From Burkholderia diffusa (GTDB taxonomy: Bacteria > Pseudomonadota > Gammaproteobacteria > Burkholderiales > Burkholderiaceae): 64,000 bases of DNA. This document shows positions 11,990 through 21,002 of this stretch, piece by piece (positions within the stretch are counted from its first letter, which is position 1; each line of letters begins with the position of its first letter). The notes under the pieces were generated by a model that had not been told where the DNA came from, ran no database searches, and saw nothing but the letters and a program-made list of their open reading frames with translations. The translations under genes were made by a program, and so were the position numbers. The stretch covers positions 1 to 64,000 of the forward strand of contig NZ_CABVPN010000009.1 of NCBI RefSeq assembly GCF_902499115.1. Direction: 5' to 3'.

Positions 11990-12862
11990 ATGGAACTTCG
12001 ACATCTCCGATACTTCCTGGCCGTGGCGGCCACGTTGAACTTCACCAAGGCCGCGGAGGCGCTCGGCATGGGGCAGCCGCCGCTGAGCCAGCAGATCAAG
12101 GCGCTCGAGAACGAACTCGGCGTGGAGCTGTTCAGGCGGACCGCACGCGGTGCCGAGCTGACCGTTGCGGGAGAGGTGTTCGCGGAAGAGGCACGGCGCG
12201 TGCTCGACGATGCGGAGCGCGCGGCGCGGGCGGCAAAACGGGCCGCGCGTGGGGAAATCGGGCAACTGCGGGTCGGATTCACGGGGACGGCCGCCTTCAA
12301 CTCGAAAGTGGCCGATCTGATTCGCCGCTTTCGCGAAGCGTTTCCGGATACGGACCTGACGTTGCAGGAGGCGACCTCCGGCGTGTTGCTCGAGGCGCTG
12401 GAAGCCGGGCGGCTCGATGTCGCGATCGTGCGTCCGGAGCGTCGTATCGCGGAAACGTTGCGGGCAGCGGACTGGGACGAGGAGCCGATGTTCGTCGCGA
12501 TGCCGGTCGCGCATCGCCTCGCGCAGCGGCGTCGGATCGATCTGGCGGAACTGGCCGACGAGGCGTTCGTGCAGGTGCCGCGCGAAGCGGGCAGTGCGCT
12601 GTTCGACGACATCGTCGCGGCGTGCAATGCCGCCGGCTTCCAGCCGCGCATGGCGCAGCCCGCGCCGCAAATCGCGTCGGCGGTGACGCTCGTCGCGGCC
12701 GGGCTCGGCGTGTCGATCGTGCCGAAGGCGATCACGCAGGTGCGGGTCGCAGGCGTCGTGTATCGGCAGGTCGCGGGCAACGGGCTGCGCGCGAGGCTCG
12801 CGATTGCGTCGCGACGCGACGATCCGTCGGCGGTGGTGCGAAACTTTCTGCTGCTGGCCTAG
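11990..12862 (+). CDS. LysR-type transcriptional regulator
   Basis: A 290-residue regulator with the LysR N-terminal helix-turn-helix (ELRHLRYFLAVAATLNFTKA, then GMGQPPLSQQIKALENELG) and a periplasmic-binding-like effector domain starting near residue 90 (GEIGQLRVGFTGTAAFNSKV). The phrase GLGVSIVPKAITQV near residue 245 is typical of the BenM/CatR-like subgroup. It diverges from the YnfM-like MFS gene with an inverted repeat between, so it most likely controls that transporter and itself. The effector is unknown. Confidence 0.93.
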   Translation: MELRHLRYFLAVAATLNFTKAAEALGMGQPPLSQQIKALENELGVELFRRTARGAELTVAGEVFAEEARRVLDDAERAARAAKRAARGEIGQLRVGFTGTAAFNSKVADLIRRFREAFPDTDLTLQEATSGVLLEALEAGRLDVAIVRPERRIAETLRAADWDEEPMFVAMPVAHRLAQRRRIDLAELADEAFVQVPREAGSALFDDIVAACNAAGFQPRMAQPAPQIASAVTLVAAGLGVSIVPKAITQVRVAGVVYRQVAGNGLRARLAIASRRDDPSAVVRNFLLLA

Positions 12863-13110
12863 TAGCGCGGGACGCACGTCGTCGTGCGCATCGCCGCGGT
12901 ATCGGGTGGATATTCTGATTGACGAACCGTGAACTTTGCCCGGAACGAACGCTGTCGCGGCTCCGCCGTCGCGTGACGACCCGGCATGCGGGTTTCGATT
13001 CGTATGTTCCGGATGCTGCTTGGACTATAAATGGAGGGGTGTACCGGTGCTTGTCGGGCGCCCGCGCGTGGCGCGCGGGGCGGCGCCGCGACTGCCGGGG
13101 GAGGTGCACC

Positions 13111-14679
13111 GTGGTTCGCCAGACGCTTGCTCGCGCCGTGCTTCGCACCGCGTTGATCGGGGGCGTATTCGCCTCGTTGCTGTCGCCATCGCCAGCTGTT
13201 GCCGGAGCCGCCGCACCGCCCGCCATACCGCCTGTCATGAAGAACCGGCTCGCCGCATCGCCTCACTCGATGCCGGTCGACTTCCCGGCGATCGTCGACC
13301 GTTACGGTCCGGCGGTCGTCACCATCATGACCGCCGCGCCCGACCAGCAGGCCGGTGGTCCGTCCTTCGCGATTCTCGATTCCGACGATCCGCTTGCCGC
13401 GTTCTTCCGCCGCGGCGGTCCGCCGGCGTCCGCACAAGGTCCACTGGCGCCGGCGCCCGATACGTCGCCGCGCACGCTGTCGGGCAGCGGCTCGGGCTTC
13501 ATCGTCAGCGCCGACGGGCTGATCCTCACGTCCGCACATGTCGTCGACGATGCGACCGATGTCACGGTGCGACTGGCCGATCGTCGCGACCTGAAGGCGA
13601 CGGTGCTGGCCGTCGATCCGCAGAGCGACGTCGCCGTGCTGCGCGTCGACGCGACGAAGCTGCCGGTCGTGCGCATCGGCGATTCGTCGAGGGTGCGCGC
13701 CGGCGAACCGGTGATGACGATGGGTGCGCCGGACGGCTCTGGCAACACGGTCACGGCCGGCATCATCAGCGCGACGTCGCATGCGCTGCCGGACGGCAGC
13801 GGGTTTCCGTTCTTCCAGACCGACATCGCGGTGAATCCCGACAACTCGGGCGGCCCCGTGTTCAACCGCGCGGGCGACGTGATCGGTATCGCGGTGCAGG
13901 TCTATACGGGCGCCGACCGGTACGCGAGCACGACGTTCGCGATCCCGATCGCGCTCGCCGTGAAGGTGCGTGCGCAGGTGCAGGCACAGAGCCGCGCCAA
14001 TGCGCAGGCGCAGCGCGCGTCGTCCGGCAACGCGCTCGGCGTCGACGTACAGGACGTCGGCGTCGGGCTGGCCGCTGCGTTCGGCCTGCCGCGTCCGGCG
14101 GGCGCGCTCGTCAACGGCGTCGATCCCGGCTCGCCGGCCGCCGCGGCGGGCGTGAGGCCCGGCGACGTGATCGTCAAGTTCGGCGACAAGCCGATTGGCC
14201 AGTCGGCCGAACTGAACGACCTGGCCGCCGCATTGCCGCCAGGTGCAAAGGCGCCGGTGCGGCTGATCCGCAACCGCGCGCCGATGATGCTGACGGTCAC
14301 CGGCGCGGCGACCGGCGACGCGATCGACAACGCGAGTGCGGCGGGCAGCGCGGGCACGGTTGGCGCGGGCGGTGCCGCCGGCGTGGCGATGGCGGCCGCG
14401 CGGCCGGCTGACAGCGGCGATCGGCTTGGGCTGACGATGCATCCGCTGAGCGACGCCGAACGGCGTTCGACCGGGCTCGCGGTCGGGATGATGGTGGATG
14501 CGGTGCGCGGGCCGGCCGCGAACGCGGGCATCCGTCCGGGCGACGTCGTGCTCGAGCTCAACGACACGCTGCTCGAAACGCCGGACGACGTGCAGTCGCT
14601 CGAAGCGAAAGGCGGTGTGATCGCGGTGCTGATCCAGCGCGAGAATGCGCGGAAGTTCGTGTCGGTGCGTGCGCGGTAG
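13111..14679 (+). CDS. Do-like (DegP/MucD) periplasmic serine protease with altered GNSGG motif
   Basis: A 522-residue protein with an N-terminal signal peptide (hydrophobic LRTALIGGVFASLLS, likely cleavage after SPAVA), a trypsin-like domain and two PDZ domains (about 310-400 and 430-515). Triad residues are His143 (TSAHVVDD), Asp173 (QSDVAVLRVD) and Ser246. The serine motif reads NPDNSGGPV: the glycine two before the serine, whose backbone helps form the oxyanion hole in the family, is Asp244. One G-to-A change in the glycine codon would explain it. Family members degrade misfolded envelope proteins. Activity here may be reduced. The start at GTG 13111 follows GGGGGAGG with a 6-base gap. 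It is downstream of, but functionally unconnected to, the LysR gene. Confidence 0.9.
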   Translation: MVRQTLARAVLRTALIGGVFASLLSPSPAVAGAAAPPAIPPVMKNRLAASPHSMPVDFPAIVDRYGPAVVTIMTAAPDQQAGGPSFAILDSDDPLAAFFRRGGPPASAQGPLAPAPDTSPRTLSGSGSGFIVSADGLILTSAHVVDDATDVTVRLADRRDLKATVLAVDPQSDVAVLRVDATKLPVVRIGDSSRVRAGEPVMTMGAPDGSGNTVTAGIISATSHALPDGSGFPFFQTDIAVNPDNSGGPVFNRAGDVIGIAVQVYTGADRYASTTFAIPIALAVKVRAQVQAQSRANAQAQRASSGNALGVDVQDVGVGLAAAFGLPRPAGALVNGVDPGSPAAAAGVRPGDVIVKFGDKPIGQSAELNDLAAALPPGAKAPVRLIRNRAPMMLTVTGAATGDAIDNASAAGSAGTVGAGGAAGVAMAAARPADSGDRLGLTMHPLSDAERRSTGLAVGMMVDAVRGPAANAGIRPGDVVLELNDTLLETPDDVQSLEAKGGVIAVLIQRENARKFVSVRAR

Positions 14680-14821
14680 GGTGTTGACGGGAGGGTGGGA
14701 AGAGCGTCGGTGTGCGGCCAGAGGCGTCACTCACGAAGGCGTTTGACCGGATGTTTGTAAGGCGGCTACACCTCCGCCATCGGCCGTTCGCGGCTTGCGC
14801 GTAGCGACGTGCCTGGTTCAT

Positions 14822-16033
14822 TCATTGACGCTGCCCAGACGGAAATCCATGGGCATTCGCTTGCCATGCCGCTAACACGCCAATCACCAGCAGCGATGCG
14901 ACCACCCACGGAAAAGAAGCGACGCCTACCGTCCCGAGTAGTACGCCACCGACGATTCCACTACCGGCAAACGAAAGATTGAACACCGTCACCAATGCGG
15001 ACTGCGCGATGTCAGCCCCCTCGCCGGCTGCATCGGCCAAAGCAGTCTGAAGAAGGGTCGGCGCTCCGCCGAAACTGAAGCCCCAGATCGCAACGCCAAC
15101 GCAGATGACCGTGGGTGACGTGGCGCCTAACCCAAATATCACCGAAACGCAGGCGAAGGCTCCGAGCCCGCCCAATACCAACAGGCGCAGCCACCCGTCA
15201 ACGAGAGAACCGATAACCCAAATGCCGAGCATGGAAGAGATACCGAAGATCAGCAGCACAGAATCCACATCGCGCGCCAGTCCGACCGATGCCAGGTAAG
15301 GCGCAATGTACGTGTAAAGAATGTAATGTGGAAGAATCCAGGCCATCACCACGAACAGCACGGGTCGCACGCCCCGGATCATGAGGACTCGCCGCATCGG
15401 CAAACGGTGGTTCGTCATCTCGCCAGGATAATCCGGCACTTTCCAGCACACCAAGGCCATTAACGCCAGTGACATCCCGGACATAATGCCAAAGATGCTG
15501 CGCCAGCCGACCATACTGCCGAGCCAGACGCTTAACGGCACCCCGACCGACAACGCCAAAGGAATGCCGATCATCGCCACCGCAAGCGCGCGTCCCTGCA
15601 TCGACGCGGGAACCATACGCCGCGCGTACGACGCCAAAAGGCACCAAGCCAGTCCGGTGGCGAGTCCCACAGCAAAGCGCGTAGCCAGCGTCAGCACGTA
15701 ATTCGTCGACACCGCAGTGATCGCATTGCAAACGAGAAACGCGGCCAACACCAGCAACAAGACATGCCGCCGTTGCCACTTACGGACAACTGCGGTCAGC
15801 GGGATGGCTGCTACACCCGACCCGAGCGCACAGAGGGTTACAAGTTGCCCAGCCCAGGCTTCGCTGACGTGGAACCCTTGTGCAATCTCTGGAAGCAAGC
15901 CAGCCGGCACAGTTTCGTTCGCTGTGGCGATGAAACTGGCCATCGCCAATGCAAACAACGCTCCCACGGGGAGACGATTCACCGTCTCAGCGCATCCGAT
16001 ACCCACGGTCGCTGCCCCGCAATTTTTATCCAT
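14822..16033 (-). CDS. MFS transporter
   Basis: A 403-residue major facilitator with about 12 helices. The N-terminal part (FIATANETVPAGLLPEIAQG, VSEAWAGQLVTLCALGSGV) matches the AraJ/YdhP sugar-or-drug efflux branch, where ETxPAGLLP is typical. It diverges from a LysR gene 119 bases away with an ATTTGAA inverted repeat between. From here to about 17.1 kb the DNA is visibly less GC-rich than the preceding 14 kb, consistent with horizontal acquisition of the pair. Substrate unknown. Confidence 0.9.
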   Translation of the reverse strand: MDKNCGAATVGIGCAETVNRLPVGALFALAMASFIATANETVPAGLLPEIAQGFHVSEAWAGQLVTLCALGSGVAAIPLTAVVRKWQRRHVLLLVLAAFLVCNAITAVSTNYVLTLATRFAVGLATGLAWCLLASYARRMVPASMQGRALAVAMIGIPLALSVGVPLSVWLGSMVGWRSIFGIMSGMSLALMALVCWKVPDYPGEMTNHRLPMRRVLMIRGVRPVLFVVMAWILPHYILYTYIAPYLASVGLARDVDSVLLIFGISSMLGIWVIGSLVDGWLRLLVLGGLGAFACVSVIFGLGATSPTVICVGVAIWGFSFGGAPTLLQTALADAAGEGADIAQSALVTVFNLSFAGSGIVGGVLLGTVGVASFPWVVASLLVIGVLAAWQANAHGFPSGQRQ

Positions 16034-16122
16034 CTTGTTCTCCAGATTTCACCGTTTTCCCTCGTTGGGGCTTGCAGAGTGGCAGTCTGACTAGTAAACA
16101 TGGATTTGATAATTGGCCGCGC

Positions 16123-16141
16123 ATTTGAATACTTTTCAAAT
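16123..16141. promoter_or_regulatory. Inverted repeat ATTTGAA-N5-TTCAAAT, candidate LysR operator
   Basis: Perfect 7-base inverted repeat with a 5-base spacer. It contains the T-N11-A pattern of LysR-type sites and lies 11 bases before the LysR start in the divergent MFS/LysR interval. Confidence 0.65.
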
Positions 16142-16152
16142 CTGGATGAAGA

Positions 16153-17112
16153 ATGGCAACTGATCGACTGGGCGACATGCGTTTGTTCGTGGAGGCAGCG
16201 GCACTGGGCAACTTGTCCGCTGCCGGTCGTAAGCTGGGATTCTCACCGGCAGCAGCGAGCGCGCGGCTCACCAAACTGGAAGCGGCACTCTCAACAAGGC
16301 TATTCGACCGCAATACAAGGCAATTACGTCTAACAGAAGAGGGCCGGCTATACCACCACCACTGCCGCATCGCATTGAGGGCCATCGAGGATGCCGAGGC
16401 CGCACTCAACGCGAGCCAGGGGATAGCGCGCGGCAAGGTTCGGATTTCGGCATCGGCCGATTTCGGCCGCAATCTACTGAGTAGCTGGCTAGAAGACTTC
16501 GTTCGCACGCAGCCCGAGCTGAAAATCGCACTTAACCTGACCGACTCCGTCTCCGACTTGCTGCAAGACGACGTGGATCTCGCAATCCGATTTGGAAGGC
16601 CAAACAATCCTTCACTTATCGCACGGCAACTTGCACCGAACTGGCGAGTGCTATGTGCGTCTCCTGAATATCTGACCAATCACGGCACGCCGCGAATCCC
16701 GGCTGACCTGGTTGCCCATCAGTTTGTCGTTCTGGTTACGGCTGCAGGTCCGTTGAACGAATTTCACTTCGTGTCCGAAGGCAAGCGTTGGAATCACACC
16801 GTAGCAATGGAAAACGCATGGGAAACAAATGATGGCGCCTTGGCACGTGCGTGGACACTTGCCGGGTTCGGCATAGCCCGCAAGACAATATGGGATGCCG
16901 CAGCGGATATTCGTGCAGGCAAACTTCAGGTCGTGTTGCCGGAGTGGGTCGAAGGTGAGCCCGGCATATATGCCGTGTTGAACCGAAATCGCTATATGAC
17001 TCCACGCGTGAGGGTGCTACTGGACTTCCTGGTCGACCGCTTCCAGCGTGCGATGTCCGAGGGCATCCTGGCCGGGATGCCCGCGCCATCAGGGTCGGAA
17101 AACCTAGGCTAA
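16153..17112 (+). CDS. LysR-type transcriptional regulator
   Basis: A 319-residue LysR regulator. The helix-turn-helix is near the N-terminus (MRLFVEAAALGNLSAAGRKL, then FSPAAASARLTKLEAALSTR). The effector domain starts near residue 95 (GKVRISASADFGRNLLSSWL) and includes VDLAIRFGRPNNPSLIARQL, a pattern of the CrgA/PecT-like subgroup. It diverges from an MFS transporter gene and shares its lower GC content, so the two probably moved as one unit. It likely controls that gene through the inverted repeat at 16123-16141. Confidence 0.93.
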   Translation: MATDRLGDMRLFVEAAALGNLSAAGRKLGFSPAAASARLTKLEAALSTRLFDRNTRQLRLTEEGRLYHHHCRIALRAIEDAEAALNASQGIARGKVRISASADFGRNLLSSWLEDFVRTQPELKIALNLTDSVSDLLQDDVDLAIRFGRPNNPSLIARQLAPNWRVLCASPEYLTNHGTPRIPADLVAHQFVVLVTAAGPLNEFHFVSEGKRWNHTVAMENAWETNDGALARAWTLAGFGIARKTIWDAAADIRAGKLQVVLPEWVEGEPGIYAVLNRNRYMTPRVRVLLDFLVDRFQRAMSEGILAGMPAPSGSENLG

Positions 17113-17243
17113 CTTGCGATAGTCACTGACTTTCAAAGTGCGCCAGCGGTGAGATTCCCGATTAGGGCGTCGCTAGCAGGTGTGGCTCGTGACATGCGGT
17201 GAACAGACATTCGAGGTGCGCTATGTGAGTGTCCCGGATGAGT

Positions 17244-17275
17244 CGGCAGCGGTCAGTTGCTTTTGACCGCAGCCG
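17244..17275. repeat. Hairpin repeat family A, copy 1
   Basis: Core is CGGCAGCGGTC, a 10-base spacer AGTTGCTTTT, and GACCGCAGCCG, forming an 11-base stem with one A-A mismatch. The same core, with small changes, occurs at 25289-25320 and 29879-29910. It sits in a 303-base interval between the LysR gene ending at 17112 and the oxidoreductase gene ending at 17416. The rest of that interval shows nothing recognisable. Confidence 0.8.
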
Positions 17276-17415
17276 GCCAGGTTCCGTCATTCGCTCGCGC
17301 GACGCGACGGACACTCGAATGTCCGCATCGGATAGTGACGATTTGCTTGAGGGGCGCCTGCACCAACCGTGTCGGGCAGTCGTGAATCGACACAGCGAAG
17401 CTGACACGTTCGATC

Positions 17416-18402
17416 TCACGCGACGTCCACGACGATCTTCCCGCGTGCGGTGGCGTTCGTGATGGCGTCGTAGGCGCATTCTGCGGATCGCAGGTCGAAC
17501 CGGCGCGGATCGAGATTCGGAGTGAGCTTGCCGGCTTCGACCAACCGTGTGGCCTCGCGCAGTATCGCTCCGTGATGCGCGCGATGCATGCCCGTCAGGA
17601 GCGGATAGAGGGTGAAGACCCCAGAGTACGTGGCTTCTCGGAAAGACAGCGGCGCCAGCGCATGCGTACCCCAACCCAACGCGCTGACAACATGGCCAAA
17701 ATGCTTGACCGCAGCAAACGAAGCATCGAGCGATGGGCCGCCGACGGTGTCGACAACGAGGTCGAAGCCAGTGTCGTGCGTCAACGATGCGACATACTGT
17801 TCGACGGATTGCGACCGGTAGTCTATTGGCTTAGCGCCGAGCCGCGCAACGAGATCGTGGTCGCGTGAACTTGCTGTTGCAAAAACTTGAGCACCGAGTG
17901 CGCGCGCCAGTTGCACCGAGATATGTCCGACACCGCCTGCTCCACCTTGCACCAGCACCGTTTCGCCCGCTCGCAGATGGGCCCGATCGACAATGCCGGA
18001 ATAGGAAGTGATGAACGCGAGGGGTAGCGCCGCGGCTTCACGCATCGATAGGTTGGAGGGCTTGATCGCAAGCAGATCGGCATCCACCGCCGCGTACTGG
18101 GCCAGCGAGCCCTGAATGCCGCCGACGCCGCCCGTCATACCGTAGACCTCGTCGCCGACATGGAAAGCGGTCACGCCCGGCCCGACGGCATCGACTACGC
18201 CAGCCATATCGATGCCGAGCACCAGCGGGAGCGGATGCTTCGCATGCGCCGCGCTGCCAGCGCGGATCTTGGTGTCGAGCGGATTGAGACCGCTTGCGGC
18301 AATGCGCACGCGCACCTGGCCGTGTGCGGGTTCAGGCATCGAGATTTCAGTCAATTCGAGCGGGCCGTTGTAGCGGCTGAGGACGAGCGCTTGCATAGTC
18401 AT
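17416..18402 (-). CDS. NADP-dependent quinone oxidoreductase (zinc-free MDR family)
   Basis: A 328-residue medium-chain reductase without zinc ligands. The N-terminal catalytic domain has ASGLNPLDTKIRAG and VLGIDMAGVVDAVGPGV; the nucleotide-binding motif is VLVQGGAGGVGHISVQLARA, as in QOR/zeta-crystallin enzymes that reduce quinones or activated alkenes with NADPH. The start at 18402 has GGAGA five bases upstream; an in-frame ATG at 18456 would run into the promoter interval. It diverges from a LysR gene 111 bases away, which likely controls it. Confidence 0.9.
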   Translation of the reverse strand: MTMQALVLSRYNGPLELTEISMPEPAHGQVRVRIAASGLNPLDTKIRAGSAAHAKHPLPLVLGIDMAGVVDAVGPGVTAFHVGDEVYGMTGGVGGIQGSLAQYAAVDADLLAIKPSNLSMREAAALPLAFITSYSGIVDRAHLRAGETVLVQGGAGGVGHISVQLARALGAQVFATASSRDHDLVARLGAKPIDYRSQSVEQYVASLTHDTGFDLVVDTVGGPSLDASFAAVKHFGHVVSALGWGTHALAPLSFREATYSGVFTLYPLLTGMHRAHHGAILREATRLVEAGKLTPNLDPRRFDLRSAECAYDAITNATARGKIVVDVA

Positions 18403-18464
18403 GGTGGTCTCCAATCGGGTTGTCTTTCCGTTGAGCTGATGGGTCGATGGGTTCATCGTGACGT

Positions 18465-18478
18465 ATGCTATAACGCAT
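18465..18478. promoter_or_regulatory. ATGC-N6-GCAT palindrome, candidate LysR operator
   Basis: A short palindrome with an AT-rich centre between the divergent oxidoreductase and LysR genes. It fits the T-N11-A layout (T18464 to A18476). Short, so moderate confidence only. Confidence 0.4.
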
Positions 18479-18513
18479 GTAAATCAAAGTTTTAGCACGG
18501 AGTCCATGCAAAA

Positions 18514-19383
18514 ATGAATGACCCGCACCTGGATTGGGGCGATGTCCGGATTTTTTTGGCGATTGCCCGCTGCGGCACGCTGGGGGCGGCAGCGAAGCGC
18601 GTGGGCCAGACTCAGCCCACCATGGGGCGCAGGTTGCGCGCACTCGAAGACGCGCTCGGACATATGCTGTTCCAGCGCACGAGCAATGGCTTTGTGCTGA
18701 CGGATGAGGGTGCTACGGCGCTCGCCTATGCCGAGCGAATGGAGGAGGAAGCGCTTGGATTCACGCGCGCGCTCACCGGGAAAGAGACCCAGTTGACGGG
18801 TCTGCTCCGTGTCTCCTCGTCGGACTGGTTCGGCGTGCACATACTCACCCCCGTGTTCGCGCGCTTTCTAGCGAAGTACCCGGGCATCTCGTTGGAACTC
18901 GTCACGGATTCGCGCCTCTACAACCTCGCGCGGCGCGAGGCGGATCTGCTATTCCGCATCACGCCATTCGACGAACCCGACGTCATCCAGCGCAAGCTGA
19001 TGCACATCGATTATGCGTTGTACGGGCACGTCGATCTCGTCCCGCCGACACGCGGGGACGGTGACGGCTACACGCTGATCAGCATGGACAGCGAGTTCCG
19101 CTCGCTGTCCGACGTCGAGTGGGTCAAGCGCATGCTGCCCCGGGCCAGGATCGTGTTCGGCAGCAACAATCGTGGAGTACAGGCGCGCATGTGTGCCGAA
19201 GGATCTGGCTTTGCAGTGCTGCCCTGTCCGCTGGGTGATGCGACGCCGGGCATCCGACGAGTCGATTTAGGCGAAGCCCCGCCGGGTCGCGATGTTTGGC
19301 TTGGCTTTCACCGCGATTTACGTCGAGTCGCGCGACTGCGCGCACTTCTGGATGCAACGATTGATTCGCTAGCGAACCTTTGA
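18514..19383 (+). CDS. LysR-type transcriptional regulator
   Basis: A 289-residue LysR regulator with HTH segment RIFLAIARCGTLGAAAKRVG, QTQPTMGRRLRALEDALGHM, and an effector domain from about residue 90 (LTGLLRVSSSDWFGVHILTP). It diverges from the quinone oxidoreductase gene, its likely target. It is closest in pattern to regulators that control detoxifying reductases, but no effector can be named. Confidence 0.92.
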   Translation: MNDPHLDWGDVRIFLAIARCGTLGAAAKRVGQTQPTMGRRLRALEDALGHMLFQRTSNGFVLTDEGATALAYAERMEEEALGFTRALTGKETQLTGLLRVSSSDWFGVHILTPVFARFLAKYPGISLELVTDSRLYNLARREADLLFRITPFDEPDVIQRKLMHIDYALYGHVDLVPPTRGDGDGYTLISMDSEFRSLSDVEWVKRMLPRARIVFGSNNRGVQARMCAEGSGFAVLPCPLGDATPGIRRVDLGEAPPGRDVWLGFHRDLRRVARLRALLDATIDSLANL

Positions 19384-19921
19384 ATGAGGCGGGCGATCAA
19401 TGCCTCCGTGCGATGTACGTCCGCTTCGCTGGACCGCCTTTCAAAGAAAGCCCCCAGGTTATCGCAGCAATTGTCCTCCAGTGGCTATACGGGTTTGCTC
19501 GCGCCCGGCCGTGCGAATGACCGTTGTTGCCGGTTGAATCCACCCCAGGAGCCGGCCAATTCGCACATGGCAACTCGAAGTGCCCTTATGGGTCGAGATG
19601 CGCCGCTCGGACGTCGCCCGCTCGCTCGAGCGGCGCGACAGCATCGTATGGCGCAGTTCGGCCACGAGCCGCCAGACGGTCAGAACATCTGGGCGTCGGA
19701 TATCGGCCCGAGACCTGCCCCTGTCCGACTACCGGCGGATGCGTTTGGTCGCGGGACTCGCCCTCATATTTGCACGACGTCTCGCGCCCGTGTGAACCGA
19801 TTGCCATCGGCCGAACCGCGGCTTGCCTTTACCTCTCGGATACGCGACATTTCTGGAACCGCCCTCAGGGGAGCAGAACACCCTGATCCAGGACAGTTTG
19901 TCACCGCAGCATCCAGGAACA
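19384..19921. other. Intergenic region, no gene recognised
   Basis: About 540 bases. Several short open frames exist on both strands (up to about 120 residues), but none has recognisable family sequence or a convincing ribosome binding site. The segment may be decayed sequence or a long 5' region for the next LysR gene. Confidence 0.5.
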
Positions 19922-20812
19922 ATGCGCATCCCACCGCTAAAAGCCATCGTCGCGTTCGAGAGTGTCGCCCGGACAAAGAGTGTCAATCGGGCGGCCGATG
20001 AATTAGGGTTAACGCCGTCGGCGGTCAGCCATCAGATTGCCAATCTCGAATCCATGGTTGGACGACCCTTGTTCATGAGGCTGGGGCGGGGACTGGTGCT
20101 GACGCCAACGGGTCAGCAGTATCTGGCCGATGTCACCGGATCGCTCGCCGACCTGAGCCGCGCGACGGAGCGTGCATCGAGCCAGTCGGGTATCGAGATT
20201 CTTCGCATTCATTCGAGTCCCAGCTTTGGGTTGATGTGGCTGCTGCCGCGGCTGGCCTTGTTTCAGGAAGCGAACGGCGACATTCAGTTGAATCTCGCGT
20301 GCTCGTACGAGGACGTGTCGTTCACCTCGGGCCACTATGACCTCGACATAAGGCATGGCTACGCCCATTGGACCGATGGCGAGATCAAGACGCTACGCAA
20401 CGAGTTCATCACGCCTCTTGCCTCGGAGGAATACCTCAAGCGACACCCGGTGCGCACCCCCGAGGATCTGCTCGAACGGCGCCTGATCTTTTCGGAAACG
20501 CCTCTCGTACAGTGGAAGCAATGGTTCGGCAAGTTCGGCGTCGCGGTATCGCACAAGGCATACGATTTCGCGTTCGACCGCTCGTACATGTCCCTCGAGG
20601 CCGCGGCATTGGGACACGGCATTGCGCTCGAAAGCACGATGCTCGCATCCGTCCATCTCAAACGAGGTTCACTCATACCGGTCTTCGATCGCACGTATGC
20701 GGTCGAGGTCGGAGCTCATCACCTCGTTTACCCTGCCAGGAATCTGGACTTGCCACGCGTGGCCAAATTTTTGGACTGGGTCGAGCAAGAGACCAGCCGC
20801 GCCGCCTTGTAG
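19922..20812 (+). CDS. LysR-type transcriptional regulator, GcvA-like
   Basis: A 296-residue LysR regulator of the GcvA/AmpR-like group: N-terminal MRIPPLKAIVAFESVARTKS, HTH LTPSAVSHQIANLESMVG, and the GcvA-like phrases RLGRGLVLTPTGQQYL and SFGLMWLLPRLALFQ. The start at 19922 follows AGGA; the open frame extends upstream to 19823 without support. It is on the same strand as the SDR-MFS-transketolase operon that begins 190 bases downstream, and an inverted repeat CTGAA-N5-TTCAG lies between them, so it probably controls that operon. Confidence 0.92.
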   Translation: MRIPPLKAIVAFESVARTKSVNRAADELGLTPSAVSHQIANLESMVGRPLFMRLGRGLVLTPTGQQYLADVTGSLADLSRATERASSQSGIEILRIHSSPSFGLMWLLPRLALFQEANGDIQLNLACSYEDVSFTSGHYDLDIRHGYAHWTDGEIKTLRNEFITPLASEEYLKRHPVRTPEDLLERRLIFSETPLVQWKQWFGKFGVAVSHKAYDFAFDRSYMSLEAAALGHGIALESTMLASVHLKRGSLIPVFDRTYAVEVGAHHLVYPARNLDLPRVAKFLDWVEQETSRAAL

Positions 20813-20902
20813 CGTCGGGCCGCGCAGGGCGGGGCGGCGGCGCCCCAGCGTTATGCCAAAGGGGCGCATTCTGACACCCGTGAGTCCACGTTCCAGCCAC
20901 AC

Positions 20903-20917
20903 CTGAAAATTCTTCAG
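20903..20917. promoter_or_regulatory. CTGAA-N5-TTCAG inverted repeat, candidate operator of SDR operon
   Basis: Perfect 5-base inverted repeat that fits the T-N11-A LysR pattern. It lies 86 bases upstream of the SDR start and downstream of the LysR gene at 19922-20812. Confidence 0.5.
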
Positions 20918-21002
20918 CAATAGTTGAGCCGAACTGCATTGATCGAGATAGTTGAAGCACTGAAACTGCGTCTACCAACTAACGTGATCGATGGAGACAA
21001 AC

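Noticed and set aside
19384..19921. Coding sequence between two LysR genes
   Set aside because: Open frames of 60-200 codons exist in several frames at once, but none has recognisable sequence or a ribosome site.
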